Positions 11,429-40,038 of a stretch of 64,000 bases of DNA are shown piece by piece. Positions within the stretch are counted from its first letter, which is position 1; every line of letters starts with the position of its first letter. Location: assembly GCF_018143015.1 (NCBI RefSeq), contig NC_054757.1, positions 18,342,285 through 18,406,284 of the forward strand. The letters run 5' to 3'. The translations under genes were made by a program, and so were the position numbers. The notes under the pieces are model-generated. The model saw only the letters and a list, made by a program, of their open reading frames with translations. It ran no database searches and was not told where the DNA came from. Origin of the DNA: Lytechinus variegatus (taxonomy: Eukaryota; Echinodermata; Echinoidea; Temnopleuroida; Toxopneustidae).

Positions 11429-12870
11429 ACAGGCGCGTAGCCAGGGGGTGGTGGGGGTGGTCGCCCCCCCCCCAAAAAAAAAAAAAAAAAAAAAAAACGT
11501 CCCCAAAAAGAGGAAAAAAGAAGGAAAAAAAGAGAGGAGAAAAGGAAAAGGGAAGGGAGGAAAGAGAAGAAAGGTAGCTTTGTGTTTTTTTCTTTTTATT
11601 CTTTATTTTTTTCTCAAAAGAGAAACTCCTTCACTATTCTTGCTCTAAATTCATATATGAATTTTGCATCGGCGCTGCGCGCGGTTAAATGACAATATTG
11701 AAGTTCTCCATTATTCCCCCACCCTTTCTCTAACCCTGTTTTTCCACCTCAGCTATGTGCTTCTTGCCAGTTAAAGTTAAAATTGTATACATGAGGGCAT
11801 GAATTTGAGTAAGGTTAGGCCGAAGTAAATATATGAAGTTATCTTTTTTTTTCAATTGATCGCGCAACTTCTGGTCTGGTCGGCTCCGAGCGGGTAAAAT
11901 CTTTATATCAGTTTCTGCCGTCACCTCCATAAAGTCAGCTTCTCCCGCTTTTCAGCTCATTATTATAAACACCATAATTTGGGGGCAAACAGGTTCCTAA
12001 TTTAAAAAGAGGAAGGTATGGAATATCGATCGTGTCGTATTAAATAAAAAAGTACAATTCTTTTTTATCAAATTGTATTAAACTTCATGTCATTTCCCTG
12101 TATACATTCATCTCCTGTCCTGTTTTGCGCCCTCAGTTTGAAATTTTGAATGACACTTAAGTTTCTTTATATTAAAAATGAAGCGCTTTAGGATAAGTAA
12201 AAAAAATTATCATCCTTTATTATATAGATAGATAATTTCAATAAATCACAGAAGTTTCAACTTTATGCGCACTATTTTCCTTGTAATGAAGTTCAATAAT
12301 CTTAGAAAATCAATTGAATTAGAGACGATTGGGTATTAGAGATATCTACATTTGATGAAACGTCCGCCCTTTGAAATTTCAGAGTTTCATTGCTCTGCGC
12401 GGGGAGGAATATCTTCCTTTACCAATCTTCTCCTCTGTTTTGCGAGTTAAAAATATGCACTGATGCTAAATTGTTTGTAATCAAATCTGCTCTTTCCAAG
12501 AAAAGTTTCAATATATATTTGAGAATACCCTTTTCTCGGGACCCTTTTATGGCAAGAAAAATTTATAAAACACTTTAGCTTCCGCGCTTCGCGCGGAGTT
12601 ATTATAATTTTAATTTCCTCCATTGTATACCTCTTTTGTGCGTTCACAATCACTTTTGAAAACAAGGTTCAAAATCGCAATATAGTCAACCGAATCGGAG
12701 GTACTAGAGACAAGAGAAACGGCTCCTTTTCATTTTAATTTATGAAACACTAAAAGCTTCGCGCTTCGCGCGGGAGGGGGAAACTGCACCCACCCCCCTA
12801 GGGAGCGCGCTTCGCGCGCTCTGTTAGTGTTGGCACGCTTCGCGTGCATTTACCGCCCCCTCCAAAATTT
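11429..12870. repeat. Poly-G/C-edged repeat block with CGCGCTTCGCGCG motifs
   Basis: It opens with 'gcgtagccagggggtggtgg', a C run and a 22-A run (11474-11496), and near its far side has 'accgccccctcc'. The motif GCGCTTCGCGC recurs near 12588, 12763, 12807 and 12835. This is the reverse complement of the GCGAAGCGC hairpin motif of the array further right, so it is probably a related element in the opposite orientation. No coding sequence is supported. Confidence 0.5.
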
Positions 12871-12984
12871 TGACATTTTTACTACAAGTTTGTGATAGAT
12901 TCTAACATAATATTTGGAAAATAATATTATATTTCACCCTATTCCCTTTCCTTTTCTATTTTTTTTTCGTTATCGTGATTTGTT

Positions 12985-14460
12985 TTCTTTGGGGGGGGGG
13001 GGAGGCAAAAGGCCCATGTCCTAAAAGTAATTTGTTAGTTTTATTCTTATAACAATACAAATTTGTAATAGTTTCATAAGCCCTATTAAAATAATGCGAG
13101 CTAAATAATTTTGAAATTCCATCATTTACAATGTATTTTGTCCTAAAAATTCAGTAGAACTGTATTCTGCGCAATGTTTGTAAACCTGAAAAAGATGTGT
13201 ATGTAACTAGATAATTACTGCGAGGGCGAAGCGCCAGCAGGAAATTTGATAATGCGTTCTGGCTTTGTCGAAAAGGGACCTCTTATAAGGACGATTTGAA
13301 ATTAGCCATTAAGACGATATATATTTCAATGATTAAATAATGCGAGCGCGAAGCGCGAGCTTTAATTTTTTTAACGTTCTATGCACTTTTGTAATCATGT
13401 ACGGTATAAGTATATAACCAAACAATATTGGGGGAAAAAATGAGATTTCAAACCTAAAATCGGGAAACTCTCTTCATGTTTTGTAAATCATGAAAAAAAA
13501 TTGGGTATAATAACTTGGTATTTTCCTACATTAATAATGCGAGCGCAAAGGGTGAGCAGAAATTTTGTTATATTCTGATCTGAAACTGGATATAGGCTGA
13601 AATAGAGAACAAGCGGGTATCTGAATAAAGGCATGGGTGCGCCTGTTTCAGATTTCGATCTGGAATCTGGGCATTCTAAATACCTTAAGTTTTTCATCAT
13701 GAAAATCAATAAAGAGAGCGCGAAGTTCGAGTTTAAAATATTTGATATTTGATCTGAAAAAGGGTCAATTTAAGTTCTGTGTTTTAAGCAATTTGTAGGA
13801 AAATTATGAGGTGGATATGAATCACAGTTAAAAAAAGATCTGATATGTTTCATTATTATTAATGAAAGTTTTGACATAGGACAGGGAGATTCTAAGAACA
13901 TTATGTCATCATATGAAATGATATCTTCCTATTTCTCTTCCTAAGCGGGAGATGGAACTTGTCGATATTCCATTCTGAAAAAGGGGTAATTTTCTTTGTT
14001 AAATTAATATCTTATTTATTGATTCAATTAGCCTAATGAGAGCGCGAAATCTGTTAATTTATTACGGCCTGAAAACTGGACATTTCAAGGACTTTTGTAA
14101 TTACGAAATAAGATGCATGAGTCAATATATTTTCAACAATCAATGCGAGAGAAAATCGCGGGCCGAAATTTTTGATAAACTGTCATGAAATGAGGATTTT
14201 TAGTAGTTTGTTATAGAATTAATATTGAGATATATACATATTAAATCACCAATCAAAATGTGAGCGTTTTAGCGCTAGCTATTATGATTTGACAATTTGT
14301 CCTGAATAGGGATATTTGAAAACTTTATGGAATACAGGACAACAATAGGTACCTGACAAATCAAATTTTGCGAGCGGGCAGACTTGACCTTTAATATTAA
14401 CGAACAAGCAAAAAAAAAAAAACAGGTTATCAACTAAAGGGGGGGGGGTCGCATCATTTC
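12985..14460. repeat. Hairpin-motif repeat array, copy 1
   Basis: A mid-length element bounded by G runs (12993 and 14442) in which units of roughly 100-200 bp each carry a variant of GCGAGCGCGAAGCGCGAGC (exact at 13342-13360; variants near 13222, 13540, 13716, 14040, 14150, 14370). Unit text is colinear with 57.8-59.4 kb, for example 'gatctgaaactggata' and 'gtaggaaaattatgaggt'. No long open frame is present. Confidence 0.75.
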
Positions 14461-14771
14461 TGTAAAAAACCCATACTTTTCATGATTAAATAGGTGAATA
14501 GCGAGAATGTCCCGTTTTCAGTTCTAACCTCAAAAGAACCCGCTTCCATTTGCAATAATCTTTTGTTGGATATATATCTTGGCTTTTTTTTTAATCAAAA
14601 ACGTCCATTAAACTGTCATTTTTTTTCAGATCGAAATATCAAAATTTTCAGCACGCGCTTCGCGCTCGCATCTATTGTTCCTTTAGATACCAATCTTAAT
14701 CATGCACCTGTGTGTGTGTGTGTGTGGGGGGGGGTGTTTTGTACAATCGAGCGCCTTTGGAACGTTGACTC

Positions 14772-17765
14772 TAGTGCTGCAAGTCAGGCGGCATGTTCGG
14801 GTTCGGTTCGGTTCGGCAGGGTTCGGCAATTTTTTTCCGAACTTTGGTTCGGTTCGGGGTTCGGCAATAAATGCCAAATTAAATTTAACACATAAAAAAT
14901 AAAGACCGCCGACCTACAAACAAGTAACCTCGTGCATGATCCGTCGTGTATCAATAATAAATTTTGTTTCTAAAAAGAATAGTTAAGATAATTGTTGAAC
15001 TTTCTTTTGTTTTAATTAACAAAAAATAAGTCATTTCTACTTTCATTTTTGAAATGAAAATAAAAAAAAAATCAAAAGAAAAAATATTGATAACGAGAGA
15101 ATCAGGACAGAGACAGAATTACAAAGATCAGAATATTTTTTTCACGATTATTTCATGTAGCTATGATCATGATCGATTACGATGTCATTGCCAACGCAGC
15201 TTCTCAAATTGGAAAGTGTTGATCGGGAATGTCGAAATAGTAGACAAACAACCTCCACTCAACTGTTATTATACCGGTAAAATTCACATTCCAAAGAATA
15301 CGAGTGTTTTAGAAAGTCCCTATTATCTGAAAAGTGGTAAAATCTGGTCAATGAATTACTTTAAAAAGATAAATATCAGTCCATTCTTGGTCCAGAAAGA
15401 TCGACGCTACGTGACTTCAAACATATTTCTAACACGAAAATGAGTACATGGGACTGTACTGCATATTTTAGTGTTGTGAAATCACCCGGCGTTGATCGTC
15501 AGAACTAAGACGGAACTGATAATTTATCATTTCATTCTCAGTAACTGGCCAGATTAAACCACTTTTAAGAAAATATTGACAATGGAAAAACGTTTCAAGT
15601 TTGGAATACGAATTTTACCTGTATAATAGCGACCGAGAGCAGGTTGTTTGGACTTCCTGTTTCAACTTTCCTTACCAACCATTTCCGGAACATCGATCAG
15701 GGAACATGCGTTGATTTGGTTTGAATTTTTATCTTTTTTGTTTTTTTCACCCTCATTCCTTCATCTCTTATTTATTTATCTTTTATATTAATATGGAAAT
15801 TTCAGAAGGTGGAATATACTTTACCATTACTTTGTCAGTCACAAGGAATTAATTTATGTCTTTTCAATTAAATGTACATCCGATTACAGCAATACGTATT
15901 TCAACTACACTTTTTAACTGAGTTAAGCTTAAAATGTCCCCACATTTTATAAGGAAAAATATATTCATGTTTAGGCCTGGGACGATTGTCATTATTACCA
16001 TTCGATTATTTCCTGGAAAAATAATTGAATGATTCGATTGTTCGTCGGGAATTACGTCTTTTAAGTCACAATAGTTGTCCTACTTTATGGTGACTCCCCC
16101 CCCCCCATGAAGAAATCTCCATCAAAGTCACATGTTTAGCATAAATGAGGCCCTTTTCCCCCTTCTCCATGATTTTTTTATATCAAAAGAAACTTCATGA
16201 AATGAGATTAAATCTTTCAGTTTATTGTCCCAATGAAAATCTTTCCTAAATTAATACTGGTACCCTGGTATTATGCATTCATCCCTCCAAGTGCCACACC
16301 CCTGCATATAAATGAATCAGCCCCGCCGAGTCCAAAGACGTAAACAACTCATTCATGAAGTATATTCTTTGAGACTGAGCCCAGGTGGAGCATTTCACTT
16401 GAAAATTTTCATCCCTTGCCCACACCATGTCCCCGCCTCCACTTGTGGCACTGCCCACGATGCTACACATGTATTAAAAAAAAATATTTCATGTGAAATA
16501 CCTTTCAAAATAACGATTTTTTTATCATTTGAACCTACATGTATAACTGGGTCTATTTTTGGAGACTAGTCGAGAAAGTACTGGTGAAGGCGGGCGCGTG
16601 TTGGAATGTAGTTTTCATTGGTTGAGGCCTTGAGGGGGATATAAAAAAGGTTGCATTGTTCTGAAACATGAAAGAAATTCTCCGGCTCCCACCCCCTATC
16701 CTTCCCTCTCTCTTTCCCTCACACGCACACATACACACAGATGGGGGAGGGGTAAATTCATTTCTGAAGTGATGACCTTTCCTGATAAGGGAACTACACG
16801 CCTTCCGCTTCTTTGTTTCCCAAAGTTTCATTGGCTATCCGAAGGTCCAATCAGCTCAAGTGAGCTGGTTATGTGTTTACTTATTATTGTGCACGCACAC
16901 AATGACTTATTTTGTGTATGAGGGCAAGGTCGGGTGGGATTAACAGTTTCGGAGCGCTATCATGTTGGTATGTAACTGTGAATGTGATACAATCATTGAT
17001 AATTTTTGAAACATTACCTCGGTAACATAATTTTTAAACCTGTAAAAAACAGCTGTCATCATTGTTTTCTTGTCATTTTATTTTTATTACTTGGGTATTA
17101 GAGGTATCCCAACGTCATAATCGGGATCTGCCGAACATTCGATTAGTGTAAATTTTGCTAATCGATTGGTGATTGGCGGCATGCCAATCGAACCATTCGA
17201 TCAATCGATGTTTACTCCCAGGCCTATTCATGTTTATAAAAAAATTGAAAATGATGAAAATTTAATCAAACACGAGACCGAAACTGTCATACTTTGTCAT
17301 TTACGAGGAATGAATTTATGTCTGGTTCTTTTTCTTTATTAAATACAAAATGATTAGGTCCGATTACGATCACGATCGATTACGGCATACGTAATTACAC
17401 CACACTTTTATACCGAGTTTAGCTTCAAAATGCCCCCTCATTTTATCAAGAAAAAATATATTTATGTTAATAAAATATTCTCAAGTTGATAACAGTTCAA
17501 TCAAAGACAAGATGGGAGCTATCATAGTGGATTTTAAAAATATATTGAGTGGAATTCTCTTTGTGCACAATCACTAACCAATATATATTTTATTGATTTT
17601 ATACTTAAATCTATGTAGTCATCGCATTCACGCATTGCATACAATCATACTTTTTTTTTACCGAACTTCCGAACCAGGCCTTTGAGTTCGGTTCGGTTCG
17701 GTCCGGTTCGGAAGTGCCAAGTTCGGCGAACTTCCGTTCGGTTCGGCGGTTCGGCTGCAGCACTA
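14772..17765. mobile_element. hAT-type non-autonomous element (outer), TTCGG-rich ends
   Basis: Termini TAGTGCTGCA...TGCAGCACTA fit the hAT end rule (YARNG). The flanking 8-mers gttgactc (14764-14771) and gtttactc (17766-17773) agree at 7 of 8 bases. Both ends carry about 100 bp of iterated GGTTCGG motif in inverted orientation (14793-14870 and 17662-17755). A repeat of about 130-160 bp occurs twice inside (15839-15970 and 17297-17460). A 129-codon open frame (15054-15443) matches no family I recognise, and no transposase is visible. A second element is nested inside. Confidence 0.75.
15972..17226. mobile_element. hAT-type non-autonomous element (inner, nested)
   Basis: Termini TAGGCCTGGGA...TCCCAGGCCTA with a perfect 8-bp target-site duplication ttcatgtt (15964-15971 and 17227-17234). 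The TAGGCCTGGGACGATT start is typical of hAT ends. Subterminal sequence is rich in ATTCGAT/ATCGAAT in inverted orientation. No transposase frame. It inserted at the end of the first internal repeat of the outer element, so it is younger. Confidence 0.85.
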
Positions 17766-17773
17766 GTTTACTC

Positions 17774-18120
17774 ATGATTTTGCCCCCCCCCCCCCATCTG
17801 AAAAATGGATCGACGCCCCTGTCATGAAGACTATTTTCACAAAATATTGCTAAACTTTAAACTTCAATGATTTATTTGTTATCTGATTTTGATGAAATTA
17901 TCGGTATTTTGCTCACAGTGAATTCTATCGATCTTAAGATATAAATATTTTCAGCGTGGACGATCCCTTAAAGGCCTGGCTTTACACTTGTATATATAGG
18001 ATGTTGCATGATTTGCATCCCAAGAATTAGCTCCTGAATAGTCTGATCTGCAAGAAGAGATTCACAGTTTACACGAGTTTACACTATAACCAAAACCATG
18101 TCTAGAGTAAAGACTAGAAT
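17774..18120. other. Spacer between hAT nest and foldback
   Basis: A C run (17783-17796) with 'ggatcgacgcccctg' beside it looks like the edge of another poly-C-edged repeat. Nothing else is recognised. Confidence 0.4.
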
Positions 18121-18399
18121 GCCTGCTATGGAAGCAGGAGACCGTCAAAAACACGGATATACGTCGTGTCGTAATTCAATTTACTACACGACGTAAATAA
18201 TTACGTAGTGTAGTAATTCGAATTACTACACTACGTAATTACATCGTGTTACTACACTACGTAATTATTTACGTCGTGTAGTATTAATTCGAATTGCTAC
18301 ACGACGTAATTATTTACGTCGTGTAGTAAATTGAATTACGACACGACGTATCCGTGTTTTTAGTGTTTTTGACGGTCTCCTGCTTCCATGCGTCAGGCC
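18121..18399. mobile_element. Foldback (palindrome of palindromes) element
   Basis: Arms of about 105 bp pair almost completely: 'ggaagcaggagaccgtcaaa' at the left answers 'gacggtctcctgcttcc' at the right. The interior is built of shorter self-complementary units around TACTACACGACGTAA and TTCGAATTACTACAC. One 6-base insert (ctaaaa) distinguishes the arms. It looks like a MITE-like foldback element. It starts about 630 bp upstream of the ADH5 start codon. Confidence 0.8.
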
Positions 18400-18401
18400 T
18401 G

Positions 18402-18452
18402 AGTAGTGTCGTCTGCAGCAGCTCTCACAGAGCTGCTGCAGACGACACTACT
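18402..18452. repeat. Perfect 24-bp hairpin with 3-base loop
   Basis: Bases 18402-18425 and 18429-18452 are exact reverse complements around the loop cac; the stem contains CTGCAGCAGCTCT. It lies 298 bp upstream of the ADH5 ATG and directly beside the foldback element. An uncorrected perfect stem suggests recent origin, selection, or an assembly or cloning artefact. Confidence 0.85.
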
Positions 18453-18749
18453 TCCCTGGGCCAAATTACAATCGTTAAAGCTTTGCACACGTCCCTCTCC
18501 CTCCTCCAGCGGGTCCCGCCCCTTGGTGGCTGACCAAGCGCCTTCCTCGGGCAGCCGCTGGGATTGGGGGATATCGGATGCTCGCGGCCCGGTCGCCGTG
18601 CCCACCGCCTCGCCGCATACGATACCACATGTTCGCTGCGCTGCATGCACTGCATTGAAAGTTTTGAGTGGAGTCTGAAGAACAAATTGTCCGCTTCATC
18701 AAAGCTAAACTTTACGGGTTCAGAAACTGAACAGGATTTCTATACTGAC
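18453..18749 (+). promoter_or_regulatory. ADH5 proximal promoter and 5' UTR region
   Basis: A GC- and CpG-rich stretch (about 18490-18640, e.g. cgcggcccggtcgccgtg) in otherwise AT-rich DNA, immediately before the first coding exon. It contains a GGCCAA/ATTGG-like element near 18555 (gggattgggg) but no clear TATA box. The role is inferred from position and composition. Confidence 0.55.
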
Positions 18750-35240
<16,491 letters not shown>

Positions 35241-37437
35241 ATTAAACTTCCAGAGAAACTCCACCAAGCCTCTTCAGTACCTTCCATAACGAAGCAATGA
35301 TTATTTCGGGTCAAATTTAACTTCATTTTGGGTCAAATATAACATCATTTTTATTATTCTAGGACATTTGTTCCAGCAACCATTCTGCACATTTAAACTA
35401 CAGTGAATTGTAGTCTGGGTCATAATTCTAATCCTGATCAATTACCATTGCAGTATTCTGAATAAAAAATCCTATCGCAGACCTAACCCTTCTATTCACA
35501 GGGATGCTACATTTCAGACTTATGGGGTGTTGTAAAAACTTGCAATCAATTGCAAGTCCATTTTGATCCCTAAATCAATCATGAGTCTTGAAATTAATTG
35601 CAAATTAGTGATTGATTGCTAATGTGCTCCTTGAAACAAGCAGAGTAATCTGATTTGCTACAGCTAACATTGATCTATCAGTTGTAAAATTGCAGCATAA
35701 TATTTGCGATTGTTTGCAAATATTTTCAACCTATTTGCAGCCATAGAAAATACCTTTCTGTTTAGGAAAATGTTGAGTTTAGCTGATTTTCAAGACTTTA
35801 GTTTAATCAATTCTCAGTGCCATCCCTGTTTTTAAATCATATCCAGATTTTGCTTCTTTTTAGATTTAAGTTGAATTCAGACTTTTTCATCCAATTATCA
35901 GCTATAGAAAACACCTTTTTGGGTAGGAAAAGGGTTGTTCCAGACGTTTTAGAGACTCTTTTTTTATCAATTCTAAGTGGCATCTGTGTTCAAGAAATCA
36001 ACCACAAGTCGCTAATACTCGCTTCTGATTGGCTGACAATCAAGTTGCAATTGATTTTTGGAGTAACGATTGATTGTAGACTTGCAGGAAGAACTGTCGC
36101 AGTATCAAATATCCGGTCACCAACTATTCTTTGGATTTTAATAGTGGTTAAAGTTATTTGAAATCATTGCTCCTCTTTTTGAGTATCATAATATGGTCTC
36201 ATAAAGAATTGTAAGATTAAAGAAAGTCAGGGTTAGTATTTACCATCATTAACGGTCATGTTGATATTCTATATTGGTACTTGTGAACGGCTGGAGAAGA
36301 AAAAAAGTAAGGAAAGCTATCATACCTGCCGACAGTGTGCATTAGTGAGAAGAATATCACCTTATGATTACATTTAAAATAAAAAATAATGAGATTAAGA
36401 AAGTAACGATATGTATTTACCCATCATTTATTATTTTGTAATAAGTGAATATTTTTAAGGGATTGGAGAAAAGGAGAGAGGAAAGTTAGTTTGAGAAAAA
36501 GAAAGGACTTGTTATAAAAGTATCTAATGATTGCAATTCCATGGAGGGGTCCGATTTCTTATAACCCCATGATTTGAGGGTGAGATATCCTTGTGATCAG
36601 CATATTGTGATCAAGTATAATGTTAATTTGGGTGATCGTTTAACTTTCCTGTAATCCTCTTGGGCAGAAACGACTCGATTTTTGTTCACGAGACTACCGC
36701 TCGTTCATTTTGAAAAACCTCAATATCTTCATCATGTATATTTCTCTGAAGAGAATGCGTGTTAAAGTGAAAGTTTTACATCGTGTAAGGATATGATCCA
36801 TGTGTCATTGCCAATCATCACCCAGTGATATAAAATGACAAAAAAGTGATTTTGTACTCGGCTGCACGACATTGACAATACCATTGAAACCTGGCATTGA
36901 ACGTCAATGAATAGACAGTATATCACCATTCATTGGGTTATAACAGCTGGTCATAATGGAAATGATATGTTCAATATCGTGCAGCTCCTTACTGTACTAC
37001 AAATGCATCGCATCAGCATTTTTGTGAAGTTTTTGTGCCTGTCAAAATTGACAAATGCTATTGATTTATCATTTACAAAATTATGGTATAATAAATGCAG
37101 AAGAAATTAATACACCCTGGTCATAGGTTTTTATTTTTATTTTCGAGATTTTACCTTGCTGCATTTTGATTTTGAGGACAGAGAGAGCCATGTTGTGAGA
37201 GGTGTGTGTTGTGAATTTGATGAATAAAAAAGTAATTAAATTACAAAACATACTGGTATTTCTTTTGTAACTGGCTGGTATGTCTGTAGATGGGCACTAA
37301 AATCTGCATGCAAAATCTCGTGAAGCGTATGCACGATACATTCAATATGGTTTTAAAGAGTTGAATGTCTCCAGTGAAATATAAAGATGAGGATTTTACC
37401 TTTGTGTGCACACACATTGATCAGTTGATGGATTGTT
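35241..37437 (+). other. ADH5 3' UTR and downstream stretch
   Basis: An AATAAA at 35461-35466, about 220 bp after the stop, is the first candidate polyadenylation signal; another lies at 37222. The remainder is AT-rich, with no repeat family recognised and no supported gene. Confidence 0.5.
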
Positions 37438-37441
37438 TTAA

Positions 37442-38199
37442 CCCTATCTAGGCCGGGGTATTTTGGGAGTTCATATGGCGGGGGGGGGGCCTCCCAGGCC
37501 CCCCTTAAGATCTCGGCCATCGACCGCGCGATCGCGCCGAAAATCAGCACGTGGGTTGCCTTGGACATAATCTACAAGATTGTATAGTAATTTATTTCAT
37601 GCGAATTGCTATTAAGTGATTATGCTAATTTATGCGTAATTAGTACGCGAAATCATACTTTTTCTTTCTAACTCCCTAAATAAAGCTCCAAATGTACTAA
37701 TTTTTTGTATAAAAACTCTTTGTGCTGTACTTAGCAAGTGTACATGAAAAAATTGCGATATCAAATTATTTTCTTATGTATTATATTGTTTTTTGCAATT
37801 TCTAATGTATTTCCTTGTTTTTTTTACCTTTCGTTTTTCATTGTTTTTTCAATGAAATTTGTTGGGGACTCTTCTGTGATCATAAAAAGCATAAAATGAA
37901 TACATTAAGACCTGCAAAACCAAAAATAATCATGCATTTATGAATTTTGGTTGAAAACACAATTTGCATTGACTTTGTACACGAAATCACGTTTTTGAGC
38001 AATTTGGGGTCTGACATGCACTTACATGTTGCGTAATTTTGGAACCACGTACCCGGGTGACGCAAAATTGGTCTCAAAAGTTGCTCAAGACTTGAAAGTA
38101 AAGTCAGTGAGCAGCGCGGTCAAAAAATTTCGCGCGGTGAAAATATCGCGTGATTTGTTGAGGGGGGCCTCCGAGGCCCCCCCCCCGGCCTAGATAGGG
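37442..38199. mobile_element. TTAA-flanked piggyBac-like MITE, copy C (best preserved)
   Basis: TTAA on both sides (37438-37441, 38200-38203) and perfect terminal inverted repeats CCCTATCTAGGCCGGGG. Subterminal G run/'cctcccagg'/C run and its counterpart at the right. The interior matches copy B along its length, with phrases such as 'ttaagatctcggcc' and 'gtctcaaaagttgc'. No open frame. 758 bp, between ADH5 and METAP1. Confidence 0.85.
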
Positions 38200-38364
38200 T
38201 TAATTCCTTTACTCAAAACTTGGTCAATATTGATTACAGGAAAGATTTTGTGTAGTGATTTTGCCGAAACCTTTTCTTCATACAATGTACATGTAGTTGG
38301 AAAGTCAATTGAAGGGAAAATTTAGTTTTGTGTTGAAATTCACCTTTTGTTCCTAAACTATTTT

Positions 38365-38530
38365 TTTTCCTCTACCACTACTCCCTCCTCTCCCTACCCC
38401 CTTTTCCCTTCCTCTCTCTCTTTTATCCCCTCCCCATCCTCTTCCTCTATGTCTCACTCTCTCTCCTCCCCTCTCTTTTTCTCTTATCCCTCCCTTCATT
38501 ATCATTTCTCAACTTTCTTTCTCTCCTTAT
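38365..38530 (+). repeat. Polypyrimidine tract (CTCC-rich)
   Basis: About 165 bp almost entirely C and T; the open frame rich in Ser, Pro and Phe here is compositional. Confidence 0.8.
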
Positions 38531-38849
38531 AGAATAAACTCTACAATCACATGATTATAATACACTTTTTCCACATCATACACTCTAAAAAAAATTATAA
38601 ATCATACATGTAATACATATTTGTAAAATAATTCAAAATTATTTATTTCACACTAGGTAGAAAGTAATACATGTAGTATTTATTAAGTAAATGCATGATA
38701 TATTCAATACATTACCCAAAAATATTAAATTATGGACATAATGGCTTAAAAATATTTATACTGGAAGGCTCAGAATGGGATACTAGAGATATTCCAAGAT
38801 TTAGCACACAAACATGCACAAATCAAAGTGCAATATTGGTCCTTTGTAA

Positions 38850-39230
38850 TTGGACGATTTCTGGTATTCCATGAAATAAAGCCATCCAATATAATTATCG
38901 TCTATCCCCCCAAAAAATAAGTGATTGAGAAAAAAATATTATAAGGTTTTTCACAATATCTGGTATTCGATAACAAAGCTGGTGACAAGACATTTGCTCT
39001 GGGAGTGTGTGGAATTTATAGAGCATAGCAAATGCCATGGAACTCATAATGCCATCCAATATAATCTTATATAATATCTTCTAACCCCCTCCAAAAAATG
39101 AGTGACTGAGAAAAAATATGAAAGCTCTGCAATATTTCTGGTATTCAATGAAATGAAGCTATCCAATATAATTATCATCTATTCCCCCCCAAAAAAAAGT
39201 GACTGAAAAAAATAATAAGCTTTGAACGTG
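38850..39230 (+). repeat. Three-unit degenerate tandem repeat
   Basis: Phrases 'tttctggtattc', 'gccatccaatataat' and 'gtgactgagaaaaa' recur three times with a period of about 120-200 bp. Confidence 0.65.
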
Positions 39231-39443
39231 ATCATACAGTTGCACAGTATGGTCGATTGCACAAACTGTGTGTTACCAGACCAAGTAATGAGCTTAAAGA
39301 ATGATTGAATTGTGAATTAAAATGTCCTAATTAAAGGGGGGGGGGTTAAAATGATGCAAGTCAGTCGTAAAATATAAATGAACGTTATGGAGATTACCAC
39401 TGTATCAAATTCTTTTCATATGTATTTTACAGAATATAACAAA

Positions 39444-40038
39444 GGGGAATCCAACCCAAATAAAAGCTTTTTTCTAAAGGAAAAAGAAAAAACAGACAAG
39501 TAGATAGGTGAAAGTTTGAACAATATCAGACAAACAAGAAAGATATGAATTTTAAAAGTTGTAAATATTGGTAATCACTACACACATGGAGACTTCAAAT
39601 TGGCTGCATATGTCATGCGATAGTGATGTAAGGCAAGGACTACTTTTCCATGTACTCATTTACATAAAATGGCTAAAATGTCAATTGGCTTAAATGCCAT
39701 TTTATTCATGAGTTTTACTTTAAATTATATTTTTCTTTCATGAGGACATACAACAATATACTACCTGTATATTTAGATTACTGCCTCGGTAGAAGAGGTA
39801 CATAGGAAAAAACCACAAACCCCTGATAATTAAGTACATGGCCTATGGGAAAGTTGTCCTTGCCACTATTTACTTACCCAGTTGCCAATTTGAAATCTAC
39901 ATATTCTTAGGTATCTTAATTTTAAAACAGCCACAACTTTCTTATTGCTTGTCCGATTTCTTTCAAACTTGCACCATTCTGTCTCATTTACCTTCCTCCA
40001 TTTGAACAAAACATTTTACGACCAAGGCTGGATTCCAC
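39444..40038 (+). mobile_element. MITE-like element with GGGGAATCCAACCC end, copy 1
   Basis: It starts GGGGAATCCAACCC and ends GGCTGGATTCCAC, imperfect inverted termini. The interior, including 'ggtgaaagttt.aacaatatcag', 'ggtaatcact' and 'catgaggacat..aacaatat', matches 43554-44140 in the same orientation. Confidence 0.7.

Noticed and set aside
11264-11648. Frames with poly-Lys/Glu or poly-Phe/Gly
   Set aside because: Artefacts of A, G and C runs in the repeat.
12588-14380. CRISPR-like array because of regularly recurring GC-rich repeats
   Set aside because: Spacers are long and homologous between two loci, the repeat varies, and the genome is eukaryotic.
15054-15443. 129-aa plus-strand frame as a possible gene or transposase
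   Set aside because: No recognisable motif; Lys/Ile-rich, inside a non-autonomous hAT-type element.
18393-18702. Overlapping 75-90-aa frames on both strands before ADH5
   Set aside because: They are due to the GC-rich promoter and the hairpin; no family similarity, and they conflict with the ADH5 exon 1 reading.
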